A model generated the notes under the pieces. It saw nothing but the letters and a program-made list of their open reading frames with translations, made no database searches and had not been told where the DNA came from. Made by a program: the position numbers and the translations under genes. From Vitellaria paradoxa (taxonomy: Eukaryota > Streptophyta > Magnoliopsida > Ericales > Sapotaceae): a DNA stretch of 64,000 nt. The DNA lies in NCBI GenBank assembly GCA_019916065.1, contig CM034240.1, positions 40,636,561 to 40,700,560 of the forward strand. The letters run 5' to 3'. Numbering within the stretch: the stretch's first letter is position 1; every line of letters starts with the position of its first letter. Positions 34,669-47,223 of the stretch are shown here, piece by piece.

Positions 34669-35800
34669 TGCTACCCTTGCTGTGAACAAGAAGTCCTAAC
34701 TCTTAAGCATCTCTGTCTTGCTTCTCACTTGAATCACTGGCAGCGGCTCCCAAGCCCAAAGCCTTCAGATCAGCGGACTGATATACAAAATATATTTTCC
34801 TGTGAATAACAAAATATCGGAAAACTAAGGAACCAAAAAAAAAAAAAAAATTATCAGAAAACATGGAAGTCTTGTGTAATTGTTTTTTGAGGACAAACTA
34901 GTTTCGGTTTTTGGCGGTAATGATGCAAATCGAGTTTTAAATTTATTATTCAGATCCAATGTTTCGGTTTGCTGACTCCATTTTTTTGGCTCTTTCTCCT
35001 TCCATTCCTATCCTGTATCAGGCATTGCCTCATTTAGAGATAAGACAGTTTTGTCCGTTAGCGTTCCATTTCTGTTAGGATTCCGTCAGTGGCCTTTTTT
35101 TTTTTTTTGGACGCTTCCCGTTTCGTTGTGTCTCAAAACTTGAGCGGCTGCAACATCTGGATGATTTTGAGGAGTACACGTAAGTTGTTGATTTGGAAGT
35201 AAAATATATATATATATTTTTTGTCACCACAACAAATAATTTTGTTTTACTTGTGATTTGCTTTTGCAGGTGAGGAAAGGTTGGAATCCTTGAATGCAAT
35301 CCAGCTTGAGAAAGCCCAAACAATAAAATATACGAAGAAAGTTATCCTTGATTCCTCAGCTCCAGATTTGTTTGGCCCCCGTGTCCAAAATTAATGAGTT
35401 AAAGAAAGGGAAAAAAAAAGCAATTAAATTTAATAATTATTTATTATTACCAGCGCGATTAAAAGAATACAATTAAAATTGGGGAACTTCAGTAAGAGGC
35501 TTGTGCGTGACACATCATATGCTTACAGGTGTTCGATTAATAATTTTCCCAAGGAGGCGATAATTATTTTAGTTAGATGAACTGAATCTAGAGGTTCTTG
35601 GGAGTGGGATATGATAATAGAGTGTAATCCTAAAAATGAAACAAGTGTATATGATAAACCGCCCTTTGCACCATTCCATTACGTAAGTGTCTTCTTCTTT
35701 GCCAATCCTTACTATCTTTACCCAAAAAAAAAAAATAAAAAAAAAAAAAATAAATAAACAAGTAAAAATCTATGTTACAAGGAAGTTCAGCATTTTAAAA
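34669..35800. other. 3' flank of the PB1 gene and intergenic
   Basis: No further exon is convincing. A 'tgcag' followed by 'gtgaggaaaggttggaatcc' at about 35267 looks like an acceptor, but no reading frame of interest follows. Confidence 0.45.
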
Positions 35801-37148
35801 ATATGACATGACATCAACGGTTATGATTTATTTGAAGAAATATTTAGCAGTTGAGATTAAATTTGTGACGTTCCAAGTGAGTGTTGGGGGGGGGAGAGCG
35901 AGAATGGGGGAGGATGGGGGTTGGAGGCGTGTCAGAGGGGGGAGAGAGAGAAAACGGGTTAGGGGAGTGATGGGACAAAAAAGAGAGAAAGGGGCGGGAT
36001 GGGGGGTAAGAAAGGAGAGGGGAGGTTGGGGGCGTGTCAGAGGCGGGAGAGAGAGGCGGGAGAGAGAGAGAAAGAGGGTTGGGAGAGTGATGGGAAAGAG
36101 GAGAGAGGGGGGCTGGGGGTGTGTCAGAGGGGGGAGAGAGAGAGGGAATTGGGGAAGAGATGACGTGAGAGAGAGGAGAGAGGGGAGCTGGGTTTATTGG
36201 GGGTGGAGAAGTTTTTTTTTTTTTTAATTGAAAAAAGTTATTTTGGTAATTTTTTTTCTTTATAAGTAAATTGAGTTTTTTATTTGAATGGAAAATTTTT
36301 ATAAGGTTATATAAGTAAATCAAACATCCTAAATCTCTTTGAATTTTATAAATAACAGTTTACTATATTTTCTTTTATTTATTTTTTCATCATATATTTT
36401 ATATTCTTTCAACTTTCAACCGTGGTCAAATATTTTAAAAAATATATAATAATAATTTCAATTAAAATAATAATTAAAAAATATATTTTTTAAAAAATAT
36501 ATTTTTAAGTCCTCATCACTAATTAAGTAGCAACACGGAATGAACTTCATTAACAGTGTACCAACGCCATTAGAAAACTAAATTTTTTTTAAAATACATA
36601 CAAATTAGAATAATTAATTTATTATATAATAATTAATTTTAAAGAATTTAAATTTGTTATATAATAATTAGTCAGAATTATTTTTTCCTCTCCACTTTAA
36701 TTGTTTTTCAGTCAATTTACATAAAAAAATACTCTTATTTGTTAAAAAATATACTCTTATATTAAACAAAGTTAACTAAGTTTTAAAAAATATTATTTAA
36801 AATTTAATTCTAATGTATTTACATTAAAAATTAAAAATTAAAAATAATATTCATTTGATTTATTTTGTTAATTTGATAGTTGTGTACGTGACATGGGGAG
36901 AGGCAGATACTGAGTGGAATGACATTCTTTTTTTTCTGAGATAAGAAGGGGGTGCCATGCAAAAAACGTTGATACACTTTTTTATTTATTTAATGCTTAA
37001 AATTATTTATTTTTATTTTTTTCATTTTAGATTGTATCTAAGTTATATTTATAATTTTTTATATAAATTTATTTTAATTACAAATTTATATTTAAGTTCT
37101 TTACAAGTCAAATTATGGTTTTGGGTCGTTGGCATGGGTAATACCTAG
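35800..37148 (+). mobile_element. Non-autonomous Helitron-like element, copy 2
   Basis: From about 36320 it parallels copy 1 ('caaccgtggtcaaatatttt', 'gtagcaacacggaatgaactt', 'gagataagaagggggtgcca') and ends 'gggtaatacctagt', with CTAG at 37145-37148 before T. The terminal hairpin is degraded ('ggtcgttggcat'). The purine-rich tract is longer than in copy 1 (35880-36205). Left end not identified; no coding. Confidence 0.5.
35880..36205. repeat. Strand-biased polypurine tract
   Basis: About 325 bases of almost pure G and A on the plus strand, with repeats of 'ggggcgtgtcagagg' type (near 35924, 36030 and 36117). Long mirror-like GA tracts can form triplex DNA. It produces spurious long open frames on both strands. 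Confidence 0.8.
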
Positions 37149-37247
37149 TTATAGTACATAGCAAGCCCTATATGAATCTTTTGATTTGCTTAAAATTATT
37201 AAATTAAGGATAATTATATTTACTTCTTATCATTTTATTATATTAAA

Positions 37248-37388
37248 CCATTTGGAGCATTGAAAAATGTTGAAATTGTTAAAAAATACTAAAAATTTTT
37301 AAAAATTATTCACTTTTTATTTCATTACACGAATTATAAATACACAACTTTTATCAAATTTTATAATTTTTTATCACTCCAAACATCC
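37248..37388 (-). repeat. Family-A MITE-like repeat
   Basis: 'accatttggagcattgaaaa' at the left; 'tcactttttatttcattaca' then 'cgaattataaatac' inside; 'tttatcactccaaacatccct' at the right. Reverse orientation. Confidence 0.6.
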
Positions 37389-37390
37389 CT

Positions 37391-37505
37391 AAGGTGGCAT
37401 TTAGAGTTTCGGAAAAATTTTAAAAAAATCAAAAATTAATGTAAAAAATGATACATAACAAAATTTGATTGAAAAAAAAAATTAAAACTTTTGGAGTTTT
37501 TTTTT
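37391..37505 (-). repeat. Family-D MITE-like repeat
   Basis: Reverse copy: 'aaaaattaatgtaaaaaatg' then 'atacataacaaaatttgatt' is the complement of the family core. It abuts the family-A copy. Confidence 0.5.
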
Positions 37506-40371
37506 TAATTGATATAGTCGTGATTGAAGGTAGATACATGAGGTATCAATTGATAACACTTTTAATTTTGTTATTTCTCTATATATTTTCTTAGAGGAAA
37601 GCAAGAATATAAAATAAGTTTATAACTATTGCAAAAATAAAATTAAAAATATAATAAAGATAGTATAAAACAATAAAAGTAGTGGTAGAAATGGTGATTG
37701 ATAATGGTGAGTGAGTATCATTGGTGATAATATTTGTCATGCTCCTAATTTTATAATCCAAGACGGACAGTGTGGGAATGTGAAAATCAAAATAAATAAT
37801 AAAATCTAATCTATATTGAGTTAAAGTTATCAGAGTATCCAAAATTATTACTTATTTTCATATAAAATAATATTTAATTACATCACCATCAATTTGTCAA
37901 TAACATAATTCACTTTAACATCATTTCCAATGACTACGTCCAAGATTTGAATGATTAGAACAAATACTATAATCATGTTTATATTTTCTGAAATTAATGA
38001 CATCATAAATATAAACAGCAAACCCTCCACATCTTAGGTCGCACAGTTTATAATGTTAATAATTAATTTCTCAGTTAAGAAGAATAAATACGATTATTGT
38101 TACCCAAAGTTAAGATCGGACTTAAGTTACTCAAGCTTAAACTGCCTATGTATTCCATCTCGGGAATCAGGTCATCGTAGTTTCCTAAATTTATATCTCT
38201 TATTTCATAGCCCAACTTATGAATTAACCAAATAAACTATACATATTGTAATAACCTGAATTATTTTTTCTCTTAATTAATTTGCTTAAGTGTGGTGGTG
38301 ATATTTATTATAGTAAAAATCTAGAAAATTGAGAATTTGAAAATTTTTGGAATGATAAAATTAGTTGGAAAGATTTTCAGATTTAATTCCATTCTATGTG
38401 GGAGTTTAATATAGAATTTCTAAACTTTTATCCAAACAATTCCTAGCCTAATTACCTAATTGGTTCAACCCAAGCCCATTAACTCATGGGTCAACCTTTT
38501 CTTTGACTCACTTCAACTCACTTTATCACTCACTGAGTTGACTCATGAATAGTAGCTCTAAATTATTTTCCGGCAACTCCATTTTTCATTTTTCATACAT
38601 CTCTCACAATCTCTCAAATTAGGTGGCTAATTAGTCAAAAAGAAGACTCTACATTGATGACTTTAAAGCAACTCTTTCTAATTATTTAGCAAGCATGATT
38701 TAAGGGCTTAGAGCATCTTTTAAATAATTTGTTTAATTAGTCAAAAAGTTAGCATGATTCTCGGATCATGCCACCCATCTTCATCCATCTTCCAATACCT
38801 TTATTAAATTATATGGTTAGATAGTCAAAAAGTAAGCATGATTCTTGGATCATGCTACCTATTGTATATGTGTGATCTTACCTTAGTTGTTTTGAAGCAT
38901 GTGAAGTAGAGGTTATTTTCTCCACCGATAACTTTTTTTACACTCCCATGATTCTTATAAATTGTGTGCCTTCAAAGAGAAAAAAAATAAGAGAAAAAAT
39001 ATATTTTTTTATCAAGTGTGATTGGACATTTGGTGTTGTTTGGAGGAAGAAGAAAGACTTGGAATTTTCTAATTGGGTGGTGTTCAAAGCTCAACTCCTT
39101 TTTCCTTCCCAAGCTTGGTCACCAATATTTTCATTGAGGTAGGATGACGAATCTCCTAAAATGTATTTGATGCATTTTCTAGGTTTAAAGTATGAAACTT
39201 GATTGTGATAAAAAAATAATACCCGCATATTGGGGGTAGGGAAACCAAAACTTTGACTGATGTAGTCCAGCATGCTAATAGCTCTTTGTTTGTAACTTCT
39301 GATGTGTTTTCGACCCCTAAAACGGTGGAATTAGACTTCGTCTAAAACATAAAAATTGTAGCCCTTTAAATTTTCTTTCCAACCCAAGAAAGATTTGCAT
39401 CAATCCGATTAGTGAGTCAAAAGTTATGCCCAAAATACTGAGCACGTATAAAACTGTATCTTCTGAACAAACTGAATTCAAGGCTATTTTTGCACATTTA
39501 GACCTTAGACTTTTTAAAAGTGTAAAGCATGAAAGTTGTAGGTTTTAAAGTCTAGTTTCTATAGATATAAAGTTTATAGATATTGGAGTTCTACTCTATT
39601 TTATATGAATTTTCTTTTAAGCTGTTGTCTCTACTCAACCTTTAATTGATGCTTGTTTGGATTTTTTTTAGAATATTATGTTTAAAGATTTATTTAAATT
39701 TCAATTTCCTTCTGTTAATTATTGTCATGTTAATAAATTTTTATTGATGTGTAATTTTATTCACAAAGCCTGATATAGTAAAACACTTATACTATTTGAT
39801 ATAATACTGAAGTGGACTGTTAAGTTGATGCTAGTTAGTTATTTTCAAATTGATATGAAATTATTTTTAAACTAGATATTATGTATCATTTATTTATGAT
39901 AACTGACTTAGACAATCAGTTTCATCATATATAGTTGGATGACTTATTCAAACTAAAATGGCTAAGTAGAACTAAGTATTTAATAAAATGCTAAAATGAA
40001 ACAATGGACTTATTTTTTCCTCAATTAGTCTTCCTTAAATAAATTTCATTTATTTTAAATTGATTCTTTTAGGCATTATTTTGTCTACCTAGCAAGTTAT
40101 ATAACTATATTTTTATGATTAAGTGAATTTAATGAAACTTATTTAATACCTTCATAAATATTGGAATAATTTTATGAATATTTGTGCATATCTTGAAGTC
40201 AAAAACCTATGATAAGGGTTTAGTTATAAGTAAGATGATGATTGAAAATTTATTCAAATAAAATAAAACTTATAAATTTTTCTAAAATTAAATATAAGTC
40301 CAAAAAGCTATTTACTATCTTTGTATTCCATAAAATAATAAAATAAAAAGGAAAAAGAGGCAAAAACTGAG

Positions 40372-40452
40372 ATCGCAGCCAATAAGGTTCGAATTTGCGA
40401 CTTCAAATCGCAATTAGGGTCGCCCGCCCACTAAGCTGCCAACCTCGACTTA
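40372..40452 (-). other. tRNA-like segment within the inner LTR
   Basis: On the minus strand, a box A-like TGGCAGCTTAGTGGGC and a box B-like AAATTCGAACCT are spaced as in tRNA-derived sequences. No full cloverleaf is seen, so this is a tRNA-like relic or a normal part of this LTR family. Confidence 0.35.
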
Positions 40453-41173
40453 ATTAATATACCATTAGAAATAATTTTATTCTTATCAAGGCTAGTACGA
40501 CAAACTTGTCAAAGAATTAACTAAAATACTAATTCGAATTCTAAATTTTTCTAATTACTTGCTACTTGTTAATTTACATGTGGTACCTACTTTTAGGATA
40601 ATAATGTTGATGATTATGTTTAATCTTTAATTTATTGTGAATTATTATTAAATTTTGAATTGAGATAAATACTTAAAGTATACTGTATGTAACTGAATAA
40701 TCCCACTTCGGATTCATCACCTAAGAACATTGCCAGTTGTTATTAAAATTGTCTGATTGCCATACAAGATACCCTTGGAATGCTAAGGGGTGAAAATAAA
40801 TTAAGGCACTCAATGCTAAAGTTATTTTTTTGGTAATGGGATGATGGGTGGATAAAAATGGCCTTTTAGATGGAGATGGGAACATATGCATTTTATTTGG
40901 AAAGATGCTCCATTCTGACCTAGTCAGTCAGATAACCGGTCGCGACGGCTAGGTTTTTGGTGGGTGACACCGTCGGAATGCATTGAATGCTAAGTCCGTA
41001 AAGTCACTGGTTCCTAAGGCTGGGGTTAGAGGAGGATATCAGTATGATTATCCTAGGAGAATTTAGATTAAACTCCTTTACAAAATTTTACTATGACTGG
41101 CAATCTCTCTTGCTTATGTATGAATGATGTGGTGGAATTATTTAATTATATTTAATTTCTCTTGATGAATATT

Positions 41174-41176
<3 letters not shown>

Positions 41177-41228
<52 letters not shown>

Positions 41229-41325
41229 CCTGTATCGCTACGGGATTTGATCCTGAGACCTTGAAGATCTGAATCTGAGATCCCTACCACTGCGACACAG
41301 ATTTCATTGTGGTACACACATCAAC
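41177..41325 (-). mobile_element. SINE-like insert with (TA)n tail
   Basis: On the minus strand the unit reads TCGCAGTGGTAGGG (box A) and GGATCAAATCCC (box B) about 40 bases apart, then 'gtagcgatacaggtttcat' and a (TA)24 tail (41177-41224). A tRNA-like head with a simple-repeat tail is SINE structure. It lies within the inner solo LTR, a third nesting level. Left boundary of the head is approximate. Confidence 0.55.
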
Positions 41326-43710
41326 ATTTAACTATTTCTACATGTAAGCAAAATAGTAATTACGGTGACGGTTTCATCAAACTGTTGTAAGTATAATTTA
41401 CATTATTCAGTTAGGATCTATTGAATTAATTGTTGCATAAACAGTATGCCACCTAATCACATTCACTATAGTGGGTTACCTAATACAGTGTAGCATTACA
41501 ACCATTGCATATAGGCACCTAGGAGATTCTGATTACTGGGCTTTAGTAGCTCACCCCTTGTGAGAATATTTTTTTCAAGATATTAAGCACAGGGATACTG
41601 AAGATGAACTGGAAAGAGATTAATTTCTCTTAAATATTCCATCAGAAGAGTTATCTATTTTTTTTCTTTCCTGCACAGTGCTGGAAGATTTTATTTATTA
41701 TTGTGGTCTATAATAATAATTACTGGATGATGGTAATCATTAAATTTAAACCTAGTTACTTTATTTGATATGTAGTGTTAATCGCATGGTTGGAACGCTT
41801 AGATGGCTTTGTAATACTATTCTCTATTTTTTTTGCCCTGTAGTTGAATTCCATCAAATGATTCAGTCTAATGACTTATAAATATTGGTTGGGATAAACT
41901 AGGGATTTTGAATACCTTAAATTTTTATTGCAAGTCAACCCCAGTTTGGAGGAAAAATTTGAGTTGTGACGGCGTGTTGCTGTTATCTTATTTTTATACC
42001 CAATAGATAATCCCAAGTCACCCTCAGGTATTCGGGTTATGAAAATTTGGGGCGTGACACATATTATCAATCAATGTCACAGCCATATTATATTAACATC
42101 TCAATATAAAGAAATATAAGTGCAATCTCATGTAATGGGATGTGATGGAATACAATATCAATGCATATTCTCTAATCTCAATCTACCCCCAAATTTATCC
42201 TGGGACGGGTAATGCTTAGCATTGCACGCGAGATCACTAACTGCACCGTTTACACTCACAGCAAACAAATATCTCAATATACATATATAAACTGAATGGG
42301 GAACTGTGTTACACCCCAATTGGGGTAAGACTCAAGGGAACCGTGTTATACTCCTAGTCTTTTTGTTAGAGAATCGTGTTATATCCTTATTCGGGCATCT
42401 ACTAAGCTCAAGTAGGATTCGGCTGTAGTCTGGAAAAAAATCTTGTAATCATCTCAAATTAACTTCATAACTCCAAATGACTAAGATATAGTCAGATATA
42501 GCGACTGGGGATCATTTTGTATTTTCAAAATCTCATTTTCTCATTTTTCTTAAATCATGGATCCTATCCACATATATAACCTATACCTCAACACGTCACA
42601 ATATAAATATGTCACTCTCAGCCAATCAACAACCACAACACAGATCAAATGATGCCACCCCAACCTTGTCCACATGATATGCTCAATCATACAAATAAAT
42701 ATCATCTCAATATAAAAATACATTCTCATTAGACTTGGTGATGGTTTGGAGTCCATTCCTTTATTAGAAATCTATAATAATTTAGTTTGAGCACAAAAAT
42801 ATAATTAAAAAATCAAATTTTTAATCTTTTCTGAAAACTTACCACACTGGTGTTCAGACACCCTTACCAGCTAGTCCAGACACTCACAGCCTGGACACCT
42901 CAATCAGTCGATCTGGACACCAGAGTCTATTGCCTAGTCCCTGTGTTCGTTCCTGATGAAATCTAGCCCCAAATCACCCCCAAAACATCATTTCAAGCCT
43001 CCATCTTAACAATAACCCATATACAAACACTCAAACTCATGAATCACATGTTTCTTCAACACTTAATCAAAGAATAATTCAAATCTATGCAAGATATTCA
43101 CATCCATATGCATATATATAACCACATTCACACACACATATGCATGCACAAATCACATGATTTTCAACCAAATCAAGCATGCACATATATATATATATAC
43201 CAAAATCATCCTAACAAGGTATAGAACATAAATATAAGTTCCACCTACCTCGAATCCGAAGAGAAAAGAAGAAAAATAGAGAAAATCGGTTGAGTTTCCA
43301 ACCTTCAAAAACTGATTGCTCCCACTTCGGGCTAATCCACCGAAAATGCACGTATCTATGATGTTCGCGGCGTCAAATACTACCCTAATCTGTTGACCTT
43401 TTGCTTTGGATCATATTTTCTCTCTCTACCTTTTCTCTTCTTTCTCTTCCTCTCTTTTCTCTTTCCCCTCTCCCTGTTCCCAGGCCACCGAGCCAAACAA
43501 ATGAGAAAGAAAAAAAAAAAGAAAAAGAAACGGGGAGGAAAGAAAAGAAAAAGAGAGCTGAGCCCTTAGTCTAGTTGCCTAACCAATTATCAATTTGGAC
43601 CACACCCGACCCAAAAAAATAAAATAAATCAACTCAATTTCAAAATAAATATTTCACTGGCCTAAAATAACATATAAATAGTTAAAATAAATACTGGGTA
43701 TTTCAATATT

Positions 43711-45240
43711 GAGTTATAGTTGCAGTAGTTATAGTGGTGGTTGAGAGTGGTGGCAATGACTAAAACAAGAAGTGATAATAGTGGCGGCGGCAGCGGTTGT
43801 GATCAAAAGTGGTGGTCAGCCATAAGCGATGATAGTAAAAGTGATAAAAATGAAAACAAATAAAAATATGTTTTTTTGTTTTCAAAATTTTAATTGCAAC
43901 AAACGATAGTAATTAATTATGTTTTTATTTTTAGTTTTTAAATTTTTATAAAGAAAAATGTTATCAAACTGTAATAGTTTGTTTAAAATATTAAATGAGT
44001 GATATTGTTAAATTTAACAGACACATAACATACATATGCTATTGTTTGCGCTCAAAATTGATCGTCAAACAACTTACTATCTTCCATGGTTTTCCGAATG
44101 TGCATGCGTGCACGAGCATGACATAATGTTGGATGATTCAAGGAAGAAATGAAGGTGTGTGCGCCCGAATTAGGCAATTGTGAGCTCAAATGCCTTTCCA
44201 GGAGTTGATCACACAAGTATACGGCAAAAACTTAAAAGAACTTTCCAAAGAGAAGTGATAAACTAACGAGGTAACAAATAACTGAATTTCTGCCTTCATA
44301 ATTTTTGTTCTTTACTGCTTTAAAAAAAAAAAAAAAATTGAGATTACAAGTGTGAAAAACGTGAACGACACATTTATGTTCGAGTGAGGGAGAAGAGATC
44401 TAATTTACTAAGATAGAAAAAGCTAAAGGAAATAAAACTTTCAGAGGAGATTTGTGGTTGAGAAACCCTTCTTCTTTCCACCTCTGGTTCCATTTATTGG
44501 CTTGCAGCTTGGTAACTTTCGGCTTTTACTATCTTTGTACGTCTTGAAACCGTGGTCTCGTGCTATATTTTTATAATTGTCGTGTGAAAGCCGAAATAGC
44601 AAAAAATGCTGTGTTTACAATATTTTTTTTCTAATATTGTTTTGTCATATTAAAAATAACGTCATTTTGGACCAGCGTATCATGTTACCCGAGATTCTTA
44701 TACCTTATTTCTGACATATTTTTTACACTATACTGATCATGACGAGTCATAACCAGTGTATTTTTACACGTTACTGGTCATGACCTGTTATAACCAGTTC
44801 ATTTTGAATGTTATAAAATAATGTTAGAAAAAAGTGTTGTAAACGTAACATTGCTCCCGAAATAACTATGTACATTTGACTGCATTCCCTAGCTATTCTA
44901 GTTGATTTCTTTCTTATATATGTTCAAATACTCTTTGACCGATGTGATATTTTCTATCAGCCGATTAAAATTTTTTGTTTAGGTCTTTTTTCTTTTCAAT
45001 TTGCCTACTCTTTGCCGACATAAGACCTTTTTTTACTCAGCCTTCTAATCCTTAAAACTTTTGATTCAAAATCTATTTCAGCGGCCTGTTTTCTTTTAGC
45101 TTGCATACTAACTTTTGATTTTATTTTTTTAAAATTGTTTTAAAACTCCAAATGCTACCCAAAAAAAATCTTTAAAGGTCAAAAGTTTTAGTTATTAGGA
45201 ACTTAGCGAATGTAATTAAATTCCCCTGGACCACATCAAG
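43711..45240. other. Intergenic; remnant of a GTGGTGG-rich repeat then featureless
   Basis: 43711-43860 continues the GTGGTGG-rich repeat broken by the outer LTR (its left part is 37660-37734). The rest shows no gene. 'cactggtcatgacctgttat' and 'ccagtgta' motifs near 44740-44800 form small local repeats. Confidence 0.5.
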
Positions 45241-45365
45241 ATGGCGTTTGGTTTGCCCCCAAAAAATTAAAAATTAGTATAAAAATAACATGTGACAAAA
45301 TTTAGTTGAAGAAATTTGAAAAAAAAATTATAAAAATTAAAATTTTTTTGAAGATCCAAACATTC
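45241..45365 (-). repeat. Family-D MITE-like repeat
   Basis: Inverted ends 'ggcgtttggtttgcccc' and 'gaagatccaaacattc'; the core 'aacatgtgacaaaatttagt' is the complement of the family-D core. Confidence 0.55.
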
Positions 45366-45419
45366 TCTAAATGTTGGAACATCTCCTCAATAAGCATTAG
45401 TATCATCATTCGTGCTAGC

Positions 45420-46735
45420 AGCCTATAATAAAGTTTGGTGTGAAAAGAAAAGTAGCCGGCTTATTTTTAGCTAACTAGTAACTAGCTAAAAATAAACTAA
45501 CTACTTGTGTGTTTGAAAAGGAAAAAAATAAATAACTTTTTTCCGTGAATTTTTAATTTTGATTAATTTGACAATTTTGCACTTGAAAATTTAAAAGAAG
45601 ATTAAAATATAAAAAGATAAATTTGATCATTTAACAAATTGGCAAATAAGTTAATTAACTATAAGCCAATTAGTTCTTTGGATCCCAAACGATATTTAAA
45701 TCTAGTACTTCATAGCAACAAGCAAATGCAAACACAAAGGTAACATGCTAGAAATGAGGTAGAGTTTGAGAAACAGAAAAGCTAACTTTTTTTGCGTCAG
45801 AAAAAAAAAGAAAAAGCTAACTTTTAAGTAACTAACTTTTTTAACTTTTTGTTACTTTAGTATTTTTGTGCTTTATAATTTAAAAGAAGTTAAAAATGTA
45901 AGAGAGTAAATATAATCAATAATAAAAAAAAGAAGCTAAAAAATTGAGTAGTTAAAAACTGAGTAGGTCAATTTGGTTGCTAAATGCAACCTGAGGCTGC
46001 AATGACTTCGAAGAAATTTCAATAAATTAAAAAAATTCCTCAGGCACGCTTGAACAGAGCATTTCAAACATTCAATGATCCAAATTCCAACAGCCTATCT
46101 ATTTTTGCAGATTTCTCTCTCCCAATATCAATTAATAGAAAGTAATTTTCCCAGTAGTAGGAGAGAACACACTTACTAAACCATGAGAGAAGTGAATTAT
46201 GCAGAGGAGACTGCTAGCAACCGCCAACAGAAGAGGTAGATTCATTCGGACGGGGCCAAAAAAAAAAAAAAATGAATATAAGTGAGACAACCTTGAGAAG
46301 AAATCAAACCCCTGGCACCATCTCCTTGCCCGGAACAACATTTGTGGGAAGTGAAAAAAAAAAAGAAAATGTCAACTAAAGAAAACTACAAATACACGAA
46401 CATTTCATCACCCTATAAACTAGCAATGGAATAAGGCTTATTTTGGGAAGGTTTAAAAAAAATAAAAAATAAAACTAACTTTTTTTTTGTAGCTGGTTAC
46501 TAGTTAGCTATTAAAAAAACTAGCTCTCTTTTTTTTTTTTTTTTTTTTTTGGTGAAGAAAGCTAGCTTTTTAGCAGCTAACTTTTTAATTTTTTTGTTAA
46601 TTTGATATTTTTGTCCTTTATGATTAAAAAAATTAAAATATAATAGGGTAAATTTGGTCATTTAAAAGAAAAGTCAAAAAGCTGAGTAGGCAGAAATTAT
46701 GGTTTTCCAAACAGAACCTAAGGATATGCATGTCC
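45420..46735 (+). repeat. Three clustered family-E repeats
   Basis: Copies at about 45420-45710, 45780-46000 and 46435-46735 share 'agctaacttttt', 'aatttgatatttttgtcctt'-type sequence, 'aaaattaaaatataatag' and 'aaaagctgagtagg'. They lie just beyond the 3' end of the APC15-like gene. Reverse relatives lie at 53255-53520 and 17360-17545. Confidence 0.5.
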
Positions 46736-47223
46736 ATCGGACAAAACCAAGGTTACTTCGCTACGACTGATATACCTATGGGGGAAAAAAAATCACGAAC
46801 ACAATTTCAGTTCATGAACACTGTACTAGACAAAAGAAGGATCAGCCAACCCAAAAATTTGTAGGACATTCGGGGAAATATTTTCAGTGAACAGCTGTGC
46901 AAACAAGAAATAAATAAATAAACAGAAATCTTAGAGAAATGAACTCAGACATGAAAGCCTCTCCAACAATGTAAAAGAGGAGGTTAACCAATACCCATGA
47001 GACATATCTGAAACTTAGGGGGGAAGCACATGCAACAATTTACAACAATTAACCACTAAGGGTTTATATCAAAATTGAAAGGGGCATACTCACTAGACAT
47101 GCATTGGCAAACTAGAAGGTAGTTAGGTAATTGACACTAAAAATAATGCTTCAACATATGCAACTTCCAGTTTTTGCCAACCAAAACTAACAAGATGTAA
47201 AGAACCACTGCATGGAAGAATTA
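46736..47223. other. 3' flank of the APC15-like gene
   Basis: No gene is recognised; this should hold the 3' UTR of the minus-strand gene ending at 47224. Confidence 0.45.

Larger units (their letters stand above)
38247..42059 (-). mobile_element. Inner solo LTR (Ty3-type), 3.8 kb, opposite orientation
   Basis: On the minus strand it starts TGTCACGCCCCAAATTTTCA and ends CAGGTTATTACA. The 5-bp target duplication is CATAT at 38242-38246 and 42060-42064. At 3813 bp it is long, as in Tat/Ogre-type LTRs, though a SINE-like insert and a (TA)n run add length. No open frame over 85 codons and no internal domain. An alternative is a non-coding element with two short LTRs; I see no internal direct repeat of the ends to support that. 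Confidence 0.78.
37735..43705 (+). mobile_element. Outer solo LTR (Ty3-type), interrupted
   Basis: Starts TGTCATGCTCCTAATTTTAT and ends CTGGGTATTTCA, with a perfect 5-bp target duplication ATATT at 37730-37734 and 43706-43710. Removing the inserted element (38247-42059) and one CATAT leaves about 2.15 kb. The TGTCACGCYCC-like start is typical of several plant Ty3 LTRs. No gag-pol and no second LTR are seen, so it is a solo LTR left by LTR-LTR recombination. The flanks join into one GTGGTGG-rich repeat that was its target. Confidence 0.8.

Noticed and set aside
35808..36323. Long open frames (139 and 159 codons) on both strands
   Set aside because: Both come from the polypurine tract, giving only Arg/Gly/Glu or Ser/Pro low-complexity translations.
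40372..40452. tRNA gene
   Set aside because: Box A-like and box B-like motifs are present, but no acceptor stem or anticodon arm can be formed; kept only as a tRNA-like segment.
46132..46341. 69-codon minus-strand frame with a hydrophobic stretch
   Set aside because: No recognisable domain, contains a poly-Phe run from a homopolymer, and lies beyond the stop of the APC15-like gene.
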